DNA from: Paenibacillus sp. FSL H7-0326
GTDB taxonomy: Bacteria; Bacillota; Bacilli; Paenibacillales; Paenibacillaceae
Direction of reading: 5' to 3'
DNA: 64,000 nt
Assembly (NCBI RefSeq): GCF_001955535.1
Contig: NZ_MPVN01000001.1
Location: forward strand, 1-64,000
Of the stretch, positions 27,828 to 35,183 are shown piece by piece. Position 1 is the first letter of the stretch. Every line of letters starts with the position of its first letter. The notes beneath the pieces are model-generated. The model saw only the letters and a program-made list of their open reading frames with translations. It searched no databases and had not been told where the DNA came from. The position numbers and the translations under genes were made by a program.

Positions 27828-28832
27828 CTAGAGATCTCTCACAGCCTCATGCAATATACGAAAGGATTCCTTGCGCTTATCCAAATCGTAGATAAAGGAC
27901 AATGCCATCAGCTCATCGAACAGATACTGTTCCTGCAGCTCGGTTACTTTTCTCTGTATAGTTTGCTTAGAGCCTATGATATGAGCCTGTTTAATGGAGT
28001 CCACTAGTTCCTTGTCACGCAGAGACAGCTCGGCTTCATTCCAGGCTTCCGGACTGTCCATTCGCAGCACTCTCCCTTTTCTTAAATAGAAGGTAAACTG
28101 TATGGAAGTCTTTGCAAGCTCTTCTGCTTCTTCATCCGTATCTGCCGCGATCACCCGAATCGCCGCCAGCCCGTAAGGATCATGAAGACCCTCATGAGGT
28201 ACAAAACTCCTTCTATATTCACGGAAAGCGGAATAGAGCTGCTCCTCCTGCCCTGGTGAGAAATAAGCAAAGGCGTACCGAAGACCCATGGATGCGGCAA
28301 GCCGCGCACTGGAGCGACTCGTCCCGAGAAGCCACAGCTCCGGAATGAACTGAGTACGTGGGGTGGTCATCAATCCTCTTAATGGATGGGACACAGGGAG
28401 TACTCTTCCTAGATATTCTTGCAGACTACGCAGCTGATCTGTAAAGGTATCCGGGTCTCGAAGCTGCAGGTCCTGTAACGCCTTAGTCGAATTCGGTAAA
28501 CCACCAGGGGATCTGCCTACCCCCAAATCCACTCGATTGGGCGCAAGCGCAGATAGTACTTTGAAATTCTCAGCGACCTTGTACGAACTGTAATTTTGCA
28601 GCATAACACCGCCTGAACCAATCCGCATATTTGACGTCATCGCGGCGATATAACCGAGAAGCACTTCTGGCGAAGAACCGCCCATCGCATCGGTGCTATG
28701 GTGCTCAGCTACCCAATACCGTGTATATCCAAGTTGATCAGCAAACTTTGCCAGCTGGGCCGTTTCGTTAAAAGCCAATTCAGGAGTGCCCTTCACTTTC
28801 AGCGGTGTTTGATCCAGTATACTGACGCGCAT
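27828..28832 (-). CDS. LLM-class flavin-dependent oxidoreductase (luciferase-like)
   Basis: A 334-residue TIM-barrel monooxygenase-type protein that uses FMNH2. The N-terminus VSILDQTPLKVKGTPELAFNE, the segment RYWVAEHHSTDAMGGSSPEVL, MTSNMRIGSGGVMLQNYSS and VDLGVGRSPGG are diagnostic of the luciferase-like 'FMN-dependent, MsnO8' branch. The substrate is unknown. AGGAGGAG precedes the ATG. It is a single gene; the DNA upstream of it is the debris region with dif-like sites. Confidence 0.9.
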   Translation of the reverse strand: MRVSILDQTPLKVKGTPELAFNETAQLAKFADQLGYTRYWVAEHHSTDAMGGSSPEVLLGYIAAMTSNMRIGSGGVMLQNYSSYKVAENFKVLSALAPNRVDLGVGRSPGGLPNSTKALQDLQLRDPDTFTDQLRSLQEYLGRVLPVSHPLRGLMTTPRTQFIPELWLLGTSRSSARLAASMGLRYAFAYFSPGQEEQLYSAFREYRRSFVPHEGLHDPYGLAAIRVIAADTDEEAEELAKTSIQFTFYLRKGRVLRMDSPEAWNEAELSLRDKELVDSIKQAHIIGSKQTIQRKVTELQEQYLFDELMALSFIYDLDKRKESFRILHEAVRDL

Positions 28833-28943
28833 TGTACACTCCTCCTTCTGTCTTGCATGTTGATTTTAAGATGCTGAGTTACGTTAATTGCACCTTCTAT
28901 GTATTATAAAAGATTTTGACGGATGCTCCTAATTCAGAAATTT

Positions 28944-28971
28944 AGTTTACATAATGTTTAATATGTAGAGT
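28944..28971. repeat. dif-like site A
   Basis: Begins AGTTTACATAAT, the conserved XerD-side arm of Firmicute dif in reverse orientation. By eye about 20-21 of 28 positions agree with the dif of Bacillus subtilis or Staphylococcus aureus as I remember them. The XerC-side arm is diverged. It is the leftmost of three copies. Confidence 0.5.
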
Positions 28972-28990
28972 ATAATTATAGATCTTGGCG

Positions 28991-29016
28991 AAAAAGATCC
29001 GCCATATAGGCGAATC
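28991..29016 (-). terminator. Terminator of the osmoprotectant-transporter remnant
   Basis: GATTCGCC pairs with GGCGGATC (one G-T) around TATAT on the minus strand, then TTTTTC. It lies 18 bases past the remnant's stop codon and is itself a relic of the intact operon. Confidence 0.75.
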
Positions 29017-29033
29017 CCCTTTAAAAATTCATT

Positions 29034-29204
29034 TTAACCTTCAATTATACCTTTCTCGATCAGAAAATCACGAGCCACATCATCTTCAAGAAGGGCATCT
29101 ACATTTACTTGTGCATTATGGTCCTGCATTTCCTGCTCCGTCAGGAAGCCTTTCAGCTCATTGGCAATCCACTCCAGCTCAGGATACTGTTCAAGTGTTT
29201 TGAG
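29034..29204 (-). pseudogene. C-terminal remnant of an osmoprotectant ABC binding protein (OpuC/OsmF type)
   Basis: Fifty-six codons on the minus strand end in TAA and read LKTLEQYPELEWIANELKG, then FLTEQEMQDHNAQVNVDALL, EDDVARDFLIEKGIIEG. This is the typical closing segment of glycine-betaine/choline/carnitine substrate-binding proteins (the pattern of ...LSDEEMQ.LN..V......EVA..FL...GL). The rest of the gene is gone: the open frame stops abruptly ten bases from dif-like site B. It keeps its terminator. A clear relic of a lost transporter operon. Confidence 0.75.
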
Positions 29205-29212
29205 GCGACATT

Positions 29213-29240
29213 TGTTTACATAATATTTATTACGAAAATT
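29213..29240. repeat. dif-like site B
   Basis: GTTTACATAATATT followed by TATTACGAAAATT. It differs from site C at only two of 27 positions. Its two arms (TTTACATAAT and the complement of ATTACGAAAA) match each other at 8 of 10 positions, the layout of a tyrosine-recombinase core site. Confidence 0.6.
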
Positions 29241-29307
29241 GTTGATATCCGTTATACTTTTTTTCTAAATCGCATCTCTAGTTGATCTAGTTTACATTCA
29301 TTGATAG

Positions 29308-29540
29308 TTTATATAAAAACAGACATATTCTCTCGTTATGAGTGAACATGTCTGTCTTTGTCTTGTTCCGGTTGCATTTTTTGATGAATAAAATGGGCCG
29401 TTCGATCGTACATTTCTCGTCTCCCACTGCCACGATCACATCATCATCTCTTATTTCAACATAAGGGCCAGGCGAGATCGAATCTGCCTTAATTGTAATT
29501 TCCTCAGGCCGGTAAGAAATTCCCCGTTTACAATCCTTTT
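29308..29540 (-). other. Gene debris between dif-like sites B and C
   Basis: The stretch between the two sites contains an open minus-strand frame without a start (GISYRPEEITIKADSISPGP, then YVEIRDDDVIVAVGDEKCTI, then ERPILF). It is closed upstream by a stop codon, and a terminator-like hairpin lies downstream. It reads like the tail of a decayed protein that I do not recognise. Confidence 0.35.
29319..29355 (-). terminator. Terminator-like hairpin in the debris region
   Basis: ACAGACAT pairs with ATGTCTGT; on the minus strand TTTTTATATAAA follows. It fits the terminator of the decayed minus-strand gene. Confidence 0.55.
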
Positions 29541-29610
29541 AAAGCAATCGGCTATGAATTAAATAAAAATGTTATCGTCTGAATTAAATTGAATTTTGAT
29601 TCACTTATTT

Positions 29611-29638
29611 AGTTTACATAATATTCATTACGGAAATT
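29611..29638. repeat. dif-like site C, next to the recombinase stop codon
   Basis: AGTTTACATAATATTCATTA then CGGAAATT. By eye about 22 of 28 positions agree with Firmicute dif; the XerD-side arm is intact. It lies four bases beyond the stop codon of the tyrosine recombinase gene, as attachment sites often do. Confidence 0.6.
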
Positions 29639-29642
29639 TGAA

Positions 29643-30599
29643 TTATCTACTGTTACCAGCATCACTATAATCAGGAACGACAATATCCAGCATCGCCATC
29701 GCCTGCTCCTTCTCCCGATTCGTAACGTGAGTGTATACGGTTGTCGTCTGAATCGACGAATGACCCAGCAATTCCTGCACTGTACGCAAATCAGCGCCTT
29801 TACGAAGCATCATCGTAGCAAAGGAATGCCGGAGCTTATGACTCGAATAGGATACGTGCTGTGCAGGAGGTACATCTTTCTGAAAACGCTCAAACGCTTC
29901 AGAAGCAATTAGCTGTATCGTACGTATGGACAGCCTTCTCCCCTGCTGGGATACGAACAAAGCATCCTCCTTCGACTTCCGAGGTGAAATCCTTTTATAG
30001 ATCACATCCTTCAGCACTTCACCAACAGCATCGGGTACAGGAAGCAGCCTCCACTTACGGCCTTTGCCGAATACACTCAGCGTTTTTCTCTCGGCGTTGT
30101 AATCACCTAAATTGAGCAAATGAACCTCACCTACACGCAGTCCCATATAGCCCATGAGCAAAAAGATCGCCATATTCCGTTCCCGGTATTTCCCCTCTAC
30201 TGATGCCATGAAACGTGATAGATGCTGTTCATCCATAAAAACAGGAACTCTATTCTTCTCTGTCTTGGATTTCTTAATTCCAGCCGCCGGATTAACCGTA
30301 AGGAGCTCCAGCTCAATTAGAGCTTTGAAAAAGCAATTCACGGCTGCATGCTTCCGATTCCTAGTCGCATCACTAATACCACGGTCACGTGCCTTGGATA
30401 AGAAGGACAGCACTTGAAGCCGTTTTACCCGATCAATCGGTTTTCCTTCCAGCGTGTCTAAAAATTCAGATACATCACTCTTGTAAGATTTCACGGTATA
30501 ACCTGTGTAGCCCGCATCCTTCAACCAGATGTCAAAGGCCTCGAGCTCCTCCGCATAAGTATCCTGTATGTAATCTGTCATCATGCTCGTCTTCACCAC
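29643..30599 (-). CDS. Xer-type tyrosine recombinase
   Basis: A 318-residue site-specific recombinase. The N-terminal SAM-like domain (about 14-100, FDIWLKDAGYTGYTVKSY) binds the site core; the catalytic domain carries the full set: Arg155 (YMGLRVGEV), Lys179 (FGKGRKW), His254 and Arg257 (HKLRHSF), His280 (LLGHSSIQTT) and the nucleophile Tyr289 (VYTHV). Length and motifs are those of XerC/XerD/XerS, not of large phage integrases with an arm-binding domain. No phage or conjugation genes are near. Three dif-like sites lie directly downstream and are the obvious candidate substrate. The GTG start has a poor ribosome binding site; an ATG five codons later is possible. Confidence 0.92.
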   Translation of the reverse strand: MVKTSMMTDYIQDTYAEELEAFDIWLKDAGYTGYTVKSYKSDVSEFLDTLEGKPIDRVKRLQVLSFLSKARDRGISDATRNRKHAAVNCFFKALIELELLTVNPAAGIKKSKTEKNRVPVFMDEQHLSRFMASVEGKYRERNMAIFLLMGYMGLRVGEVHLLNLGDYNAERKTLSVFGKGRKWRLLPVPDAVGEVLKDVIYKRISPRKSKEDALFVSQQGRRLSIRTIQLIASEAFERFQKDVPPAQHVSYSSHKLRHSFATMMLRKGADLRTVQELLGHSSIQTTTVYTHVTNREKEQAMAMLDIVVPDYSDAGNSR

Positions 30600-30662
30600 T
30601 TTCTAAGCTGCTGTTAAACTGACCAAGTGATCGAGTGCAGATATAAAAATAGATTAAATCAA

Positions 30663-30694
30663 AAACTGCGTATAATTTATATTATACGCAGTTT
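30663..30694. terminator. Strong bidirectional terminator
   Basis: A perfect 13-bp stem AAACTGCGTATAA with its complement, loop TTTATA, with a T-run on both strands. It isolates the recombinase gene from the lysE gene upstream. Confidence 0.85.
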
Positions 30695-30724
30695 TTTTGT
30701 GGAAAGAAAGCGGAATTAAACGCT

Positions 30725-30762
30725 AAAAGCTGTATCATATCCTCATCTGACACAGCTTTTTT
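30725..30762 (-). terminator. Second tandem terminator after lysE
   Basis: AAAAGCTGTGTCA pairs with TGATACAGCTTTT on the minus strand (one G-T). It has A-runs before and T-runs after, so it works in either direction. Confidence 0.75.
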
Positions 30763-30815
30763 GAATGGCTATGTTCCTCGTTGGATTGAATTATCAGTGT
30801 CTCATCGGTACCTTA

Positions 30816-31394
30816 TTATACATGTATTGAAAATGCGGCATAAATAAGCAACAATCCCATAAGTACGTTAAATGGCCTCTCGTTCTTGGCAAGAAAACGT
30901 TGAAACAAAGATCCAAACATAGCCCAGCTGGAAGTTGACAGGAAAGAAATAAAAGCCAAAAAGATTGAAAACAAAATAAGGCTTAAGCTCGAATTATAGT
31001 GAGGAAGGATGTAAGTAGATACCGCTGTCAGGCCGTACAAAATCCCTTTCGGATTCATAAACTGCAACAACACGCCTGTTAAGAAAGTGTACGGCTTCGT
31101 CTCCTCTTCCTTTTTTTGTGGCTTGCTCCTCATTATGCCGATCGCCAAATAGATCATGTACATACTACCTATAATCGCCAACGCGAATTCGATCTTGGGT
31201 ATAAATCGGAACAAGAGAAGATTAAAACAACTGCAGAACAGCATAACTACAAAAAATCCGGTCATTACGCCGCAACTAAAAGGCAGTGTCTTTTTATAAC
31301 CGTATCGTGACGCATTCGACATTGAGAGGATATTGTTTGGCCCTGGAGTAAAAGAGCCTACGAATACATAAATCAAAAAAGACATGAAGAGCAT
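30816..31394 (-). CDS. LysE-family amino acid exporter
   Basis: A membrane exporter of about 192 residues with five to six helices. It begins MLFMSFLIYVFVGSFTPGPN, where the TPGPN motif near the N-terminus is the signature of LysE/RhtB proteins. The loop FMNPKGILYGLTAVSTY and the closing helices also fit. It would export an amino acid or related compound. The ATG at 31394 has AGGGGTG at a good distance. It is divergent from an XRE-cupin regulator that probably senses the exported compound; the shared promoter region holds a 16-bp palindrome. Confidence 0.9.
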   Translation of the reverse strand: MLFMSFLIYVFVGSFTPGPNNILSMSNASRYGYKKTLPFSCGVMTGFFVVMLFCSCFNLLLFRFIPKIEFALAIIGSMYMIYLAIGIMRSKPQKKEEETKPYTFLTGVLLQFMNPKGILYGLTAVSTYILPHYNSSLSLILFSIFLAFISFLSTSSWAMFGSLFQRFLAKNERPFNVLMGLLLIYAAFSIHV

Positions 31395-31461
31395 ATGTTT
31401 TTCACCCCTATGTATGTTATAATTATACAAAATGTGCGTTTTAACGTATACTATTACGCTT

Positions 31462-31477
31462 TATATTGTACAATATA
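31462..31477. promoter_or_regulatory. Palindromic operator in the lysE / XRE-cupin divergent promoter
   Basis: TATATTGTACAATATA is a perfect 16-bp palindrome. It sits within a wider inverted repeat GCTTTATA (31458-31465) / TATAAAGC (31483-31490). The position, about 40 bases before the regulator start, suggests the site where the XRE-cupin protein binds to control both genes. Confidence 0.55.
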
Positions 31478-31514
31478 GACGTTATAAAGCACAACAGACG
31501 AAGGGAGCATTTTG

Positions 31515-32069
31515 TTGAATATTAATTCTGTGCTTGCAAAAAATTTGAAGAGTTTGCGGAATCAGAGAAAGCTTAGTCTCGATAAAGTCTCTGATCTAAC
31601 AGGGGTCAGCAAGACGATGTTAGGCCAAATTGAACGCGGCGAGTCCAGCCCAACGATACAAACGGTATGGAAAATAGCGAACGGATTAAAAATTTCATTT
31701 ACCTCGTTAATTAACGAGCCTGCCGAAGATACGGTGATCGTGTCCAAAAACGAAACGAAAGCGATCTATGACGATAATGAAAAGTTTAGAGTATACCCTT
31801 ATTTCCCTTTTGAAGACGGCAGGCGTTTTGAGGTTTATTCGCTTGAGATCGATAAAAGTGGTTATTTGAGTGCTGAGCCTCATGAGGAAGGAACGGAGGA
31901 ATTCATCACCGTATTCGATGGTCAGTTAACGGTTCGGTTTAACGGGGAGGAATATACATTGAACGTTGGAGACTCCATCCGGTTTCGTGCCGATCGCCAG
32001 CATGTGTACCACAATTCAGGAACCGAAATCACCCGTGCCAGCATGATTATTTATTATTCGAATTCTTGA
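31515..32069 (+). CDS. XRE-family regulator with cupin sensor
   Basis: A 184-residue regulator. The helix-turn-helix is LRNQRKLSLDKVSDLTGVSK then TMLGQIERGESSPT (about 13-48). The C-terminal cupin_2 barrel includes EEFITVFDGQLTVRFNGEEY and GDSIRFRADRQHVYHN, where the histidines may hold a metal. This pairing with a divergent LysE exporter is common and suggests that the cupin senses the amino acid exported. The start is one of two adjacent TTG codons; the second (31515) has better spacing to AAGGGAG. Confidence 0.9.
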   Translation: MNINSVLAKNLKSLRNQRKLSLDKVSDLTGVSKTMLGQIERGESSPTIQTVWKIANGLKISFTSLINEPAEDTVIVSKNETKAIYDDNEKFRVYPYFPFEDGRRFEVYSLEIDKSGYLSAEPHEEGTEEFITVFDGQLTVRFNGEEYTLNVGDSIRFRADRQHVYHNSGTEITRASMIIYYSNS

Positions 32070-32134
32070 GAGGATGCAGGTAACAATCGCAAATGAGATC
32101 GGCTATCAAAATATTTTCTTGGACAATAAGAAAA

Positions 32135-32156
32135 CAGCTGGCTCCTTAACCAGCTG
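32135..32156 (-). terminator. Terminator of the kinase-like gene
   Basis: A perfect 7-bp stem CAGCTGG/CCAGCTG followed on the minus strand by TTTTCTTATTG. It may also help to end the plus-strand XRE-cupin gene. Confidence 0.65.
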
Positions 32157-32201
32157 CATCTAAGTTCTGTAGGAAAGAGATCTCTTGTTTTGTCATTTTC
32201 C

Positions 32202-32720
32202 TCAATCAGGACATTCATTACCTCTAGTGTACTGATGAACCCATTCTTTTATTTGAAGGGCAACTTGAGTGACATCCGTCTCCGTAGTATCAATTGTAGG
32301 CATGGGTGGATTATAAGCCTCTCCAGCAATTTCAAGCAATCGAGCTGCAAAGTTAAGATGGTTCTGAATCTCTTCCTCTGGCCAATTTCTCTCACGAAGG
32401 CGTTTTTCCCGTGTTACATCATGACAATGTAGGTTCAGATAATACACATGCTTGAAGAACGAAAAGTCTGCACATTTCTCAATATCCCACGGCATCATGG
32501 TTCCGCATATAATCGTCATACGTCCACTCTCCGCGATATTTCGGGCAACTCTCAGCCAAATATTTCGGATCTTCTCCCAATCGTGCCCAACAAAATCAAC
32601 AAGATGATCAGGATCAAAAATATCAAATTCAGGCATTATTCTTCGCAGATCCTGAATTACATAGGATTTCCCGGAACCGCTTGCACCAGTTACGATAAAT
32701 AAAGGTAATTTACTCTCCAT
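32202..32720 (-). CDS. P-loop NTPase / nucleoside-kinase-like protein
   Basis: A 172-residue cytoplasmic protein with Walker A GASGSGKS at residues 13-20. The downstream pattern DIFDPDHLVDF, TIICGTMMPWDIEK and the basic lid-like stretch REKRLRERNWPEEE resembles small AAA/kinase proteins related to adenylate or gluconate kinases. The substrate is unknown. The C-terminal part contains YNPPMPTIDTTETDVTQVA, a frequent ending in this group (the 'DT...T' strand). A single gene with a clear GAGGTTG ribosome binding site. Confidence 0.8.
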   Translation of the reverse strand: MESKLPLFIVTGASGSGKSYVIQDLRRIMPEFDIFDPDHLVDFVGHDWEKIRNIWLRVARNIAESGRMTIICGTMMPWDIEKCADFSFFKHVYYLNLHCHDVTREKRLRERNWPEEEIQNHLNFAARLLEIAGEAYNPPMPTIDTTETDVTQVALQIKEWVHQYTRGNECPD

Positions 32721-32751
32721 TGCTTCAACCTCGATTCATCTTATTAAGCTC

Positions 32752-33192
32752 TTAGATCTTCTTTGCAAAATAGATCCACAATGCAAAAAACACGATCAAA
32801 ACAAAAAATAAAGCAGCCATTAAGGTATAGAATATCATCGTGTTAAAGAACCCGGCAATTACAGAGGCTATCCCAAGACCTACAAGAATGATGACCATGC
32901 TGAGTGAGCTGGCACTCTGTAGAATGACTGCATTCCGCTCATCATTCTCCTCGATATACATCTTCTTCAGCTCTGCTTCATTTTTACTGGCTTTTCTATA
33001 CTTGACGAGGAAAAAAACGATGCACAATTCAAAACCGATAAAAGCTCCTGTATGAAATCCTTTTATAAAACTGGGTAATTCGGGCAGTCCCCCTCGATAA
33101 AACACAAGTCCTGCATAGATCAATAACATGGTAGCAGCTATCAACAATAGAGCGTTCTTACGGGTTGTTACTTGAACCTTATACTTCTCCAT
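32752..33192 (-). CDS. Membrane protein coupled to an XRE regulator
   Basis: A 146-residue protein with four membrane helices and a soluble loop KYRKASKNEAELKKMYIEEN then DERNAVI. This loop (IEENDER) is a recurring feature of small Firmicute membrane proteins of the DUF2178/YdaG-like type found beside Cro/CI-type regulators; their role is unknown. The ATG overlaps the stop codon of the regulator gene (TAATG), so translation is coupled. Confidence 0.75.
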   Translation of the reverse strand: MEKYKVQVTTRKNALLLIAATMLLIYAGLVFYRGGLPELPSFIKGFHTGAFIGFELCIVFFLVKYRKASKNEAELKKMYIEENDERNAVILQSASSLSMVIILVGLGIASVIAGFFNTMIFYTLMAALFFVLIVFFALWIYFAKKI

Positions 33193-33398
33193 TACATCTC
33201 CTCCACTTCGCTGAAATCAAACACTTCTTCAATCGTAAGTCCAAAATATTGAGCAATTTTGTAGGCAAGAACGAGGGAAGCCGTATATTTTCCCGTTTCA
33301 ATGGAGGTAATGGTTTGCCGGGTCACCCCTACAATGAGCCCTAGTTCCTCCTGCGACAGCTTATGTTGCTTACGCAGTTCAGCAATTCTCGTCTTCAA
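33192..33398 (-). CDS. Small Cro/CI-type (XRE) regulator
   Basis: A 68-residue DNA-binding protein that is one HTH domain: LKTRIAELRKQHKLSQEELG, LIVGVTRQTITSIETGKYTA, SLVLAYKIAQYFGLTIEEVF. The TTG at 33398 is the likely start, since AAGGAAG lies seven bases before it; the longer frame adds six residues. It is the first gene of a two-gene unit with the membrane protein. A TTGACA-17-TATGCT promoter, overlaid by direct repeats, lies just upstream, so autoregulation is likely. Confidence 0.9.
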   Translation of the reverse strand: MKTRIAELRKQHKLSQEELGLIVGVTRQTITSIETGKYTASLVLAYKIAQYFGLTIEEVFDFSEVEEM

Positions 33399-33417
33399 TC
33401 GACCACTTCCTTGCAAT

Positions 33418-33498
33418 GTTTACTTTGCAAATTTAGCATAGTTTACTTTGCATATTATGTCAAGCATACTTTGCATAAATAAAATCGTTTACTTCTTA
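33418..33498. repeat. Four direct repeats with 23-bp period in a promoter
   Basis: GTTTACTTTGCA occurs at 33418 and 33441, GCATACTTTGCA at 33464 and the half-matching GTTTACTTCTTA at 33487. The starts are exactly 23 bases apart. On the minus strand the -35 TTGACA and -10 TATGCT (17-base spacer) are threaded between the copies. This is probably the operator array of the small XRE regulator just downstream. Confidence 0.7.
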
Positions 33499-33603
33499 TT
33501 AAGATTCCAAAACAAAAAAAACAGCTGATCATAACAACCAGCCGCCACTTCAATCTTTTTAATTTTTTGTATATCAAGTCTTACACCACTTATCATGCAA
33601 AAG

Positions 33604-34589
33604 TTATCGTAACCGAAAGGACTCGGGGAAACGAGCTATAACAGTAAGTACTTCATCACTGAGTGGAGACCCGAATACAGTACTTAACTGGGGATTCCGA
33701 AAAAAAGCTTCTACTATTCTTTGATTTAAATCAGCACTGTATAAGTCAAAATTAACTTCCTTATCCTGCTGAATGTTCACAGCAATACCTGAATCACTCA
33801 CAAAATCGATGTCTTGAAACCGAATCCTTTTCTGCTTAGGGAATCGTTTGGATTCAAACTGAATCTCCAGAGTAGCTGTGTTATAAACTATACTAAATGC
33901 AGTATCCACCCTCTGAGTCGATCGAAGCATTTCGTTTAAGTCAACCACTTCTGTTGCTGCATATTCTAAACATTCGACTGCTCGATCAAACCGTTTGATT
34001 GAATCCAGATCATAATCATTTAAACCATCCGGACATGTATTACCTGGTGATTTCAATCGAACCATTGTCTCCAAGTAAGGTGTATTAACGATTACTGGCA
34101 CTGGTAATGTGCTGCCTGAATATATCGCTAATTCTCCATTCAAAAACTCAAAAACAGCGCACTCTCCTGTACGATCGCAAATGATGTAATGTAGTCGAGA
34201 GAATGGGTTAACGATTTGCAGAGATTCTGCTGTCTCTTTTACCTCTTCAATCGACGCACAAGTATCCAGCATAAGTTGAATCCACTGTAACTCACCGATA
34301 GCAGGAAGACCTTCCTTGTTCGGATAACTAGATTGCCAGAGCGTTGTCTGCTCCACGACTAAACCGGCTTCGTTCATTCCCCCATTCGGCATTTCCTTAC
34401 CTACCTGTGATACGGTTAAGCTATTGTACTTAGATATCCACTTCATTGGGCGATCTGGCGGCATGATTAATGCTGTTTTGCACATTCCTTTTCTATTCGA
34501 GAACGTGTAGGCTCCATCGTAAGGTACGTCCTGATTCTTACACCGAGCAGCCCCATGCCAACTTGATGTAGAAATATAGCCGTACTCAT
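33604..34589 (-). pseudogene. Choloylglycine-hydrolase-family (Ntn) gene, frameshifted
   Basis: The long open frame (293 codons from 34485) is the body of a linear-amide C-N hydrolase: SKYNSLTVSQVGKEMPNGGM, NEAGLVVEQTTLW and LQWIQLMLDTCASIEEV are typical. Its N-terminal part lies in another frame. An ATG at 34589 with AAGGTGAG at a good distance reads MSTAIFLHQVGMGLLG, then must shift at about 34540 (an extra GT) to reach KNQDVPYDGAYTFSNRKG, the conserved stretch before the body. In this family residue 2 is the catalytic cysteine; here the codon is AGT (Ser). So the gene has both a frameshift and an altered nucleophile, unless the read is wrong. It is second in an operon with the XRE gene at 34599. 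Confidence 0.75.
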
Positions 34590-34598
34590 AAGCTCACC

Positions 34599-35090
34599 TT
34601 ATTTCTTTAGTTTATGGGATAACTCTTCGATTTTTCCTGATAGTATCTCATTCAGGAACAAATCAACGATCTCCCCTACCTGCTCATTATCTTGTTCTAA
34701 GATCGCAATCATCTTATTAAGCCGCATTTGATTCTTTTTCTCTCTTTCCAGCTCCTTCTTTTTTGTGAGGTAGGGTTCGATGTCTTCATCACTCACACCT
34801 CCCTCTTCGAGTTCAGCCACTTTTTGATCAAGTAGCAGTAAATGTAGTTCTACCTTAGCAATGGAACTGAGTGGTTTCACATAGGATTGTTCATCTACAA
34901 GTACCTCTTCATCAACACTAAAATAATGGGCGAGAACTTGTAATCGCTCCTTTGGTATGGGTCGACGTTTTTTAATCCAATCTGAAAATTGCTGTGGGGT
35001 AATGTTTAGCTCGCGACCTATTCCCGAATAAGACAGTTCGTTAATCATGACCAAATATTCCAAGACTGTTTTGGTAAGAAAGTTGTTCAA
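34599..35090 (-). CDS. HTH regulator with C-terminal coiled coil
   Basis: A 163-residue protein. Residues about 15-62 form a Cro/CI-like helix-turn-helix (ELSYSGIGRELNITPQQFSD, WIKKRRPIPKERLQVLAHYF). The rest is charged and helical (DIEPYLTKKKELEREKKNQM), likely a dimer coiled coil. The TTG at 35090 follows GGAGGG by seven bases. Its promoter carries two 15-bp palindromes, so autorepression is very likely. The broken Ntn hydrolase follows ten bases downstream in the same operon. Confidence 0.85.
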   Translation of the reverse strand: MNNFLTKTVLEYLVMINELSYSGIGRELNITPQQFSDWIKKRRPIPKERLQVLAHYFSVDEEVLVDEQSYVKPLSSIAKVELHLLLLDQKVAELEEGGVSDEDIEPYLTKKKELEREKKNQMRLNKMIAILEQDNEQVGEIVDLFLNEILSGKIEELSHKLKK

Positions 35091-35104
35091 TCCAAACCCT
35101 CCAA

Positions 35105-35119
35105 GACATAATTTATGTC
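35105..35119. promoter_or_regulatory. Operator O1 of the HTH gene
   Basis: GACATAATTTATGTC, a palindrome around a central base. It lies just downstream of the -10 on the minus strand. Its partner O2 is the exact reverse complement, 31 bases away centre to centre, three helical turns. Confidence 0.75.
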
Positions 35120-35135
35120 ACAATTATATAAAATC

Positions 35136-35152
35136 GACATAAATTATGTCAA
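35136..35152. promoter_or_regulatory. Operator O2 overlapping the -35 of the HTH gene
   Basis: GACATAAATTATGTC at 35136-35150. On the minus strand the first bases belong to the -35 TTGACA; after 18 bases comes TATAAT, close to the ideal promoter. Binding at O1 and O2 on the same face of the helix would shut the promoter. Confidence 0.75.
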
Positions 35153-35183
35153 GTCTATCAACTTCAAATGTACCGTCTGGCCA

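Noticed and set aside
28985..29203. A 72-codon plus-strand open frame
   Set aside because: It is the shadow of the minus-strand OpuC-type remnant, which has a clear family match and its own terminator.
28944..29638. CRISPR array
   Set aside because: Only three copies, spaced 269 and 398 bases apart, with protein-coding debris between them and no cas genes. Likewise the 23-bp-period repeats at 33418 lack spacers of CRISPR length.
29643..30599. Integrase of a prophage or integrative conjugative element
   Set aside because: No phage, relaxase or plasmid genes within the window, and the protein has no arm-binding domain; a Xer-type role fits better.
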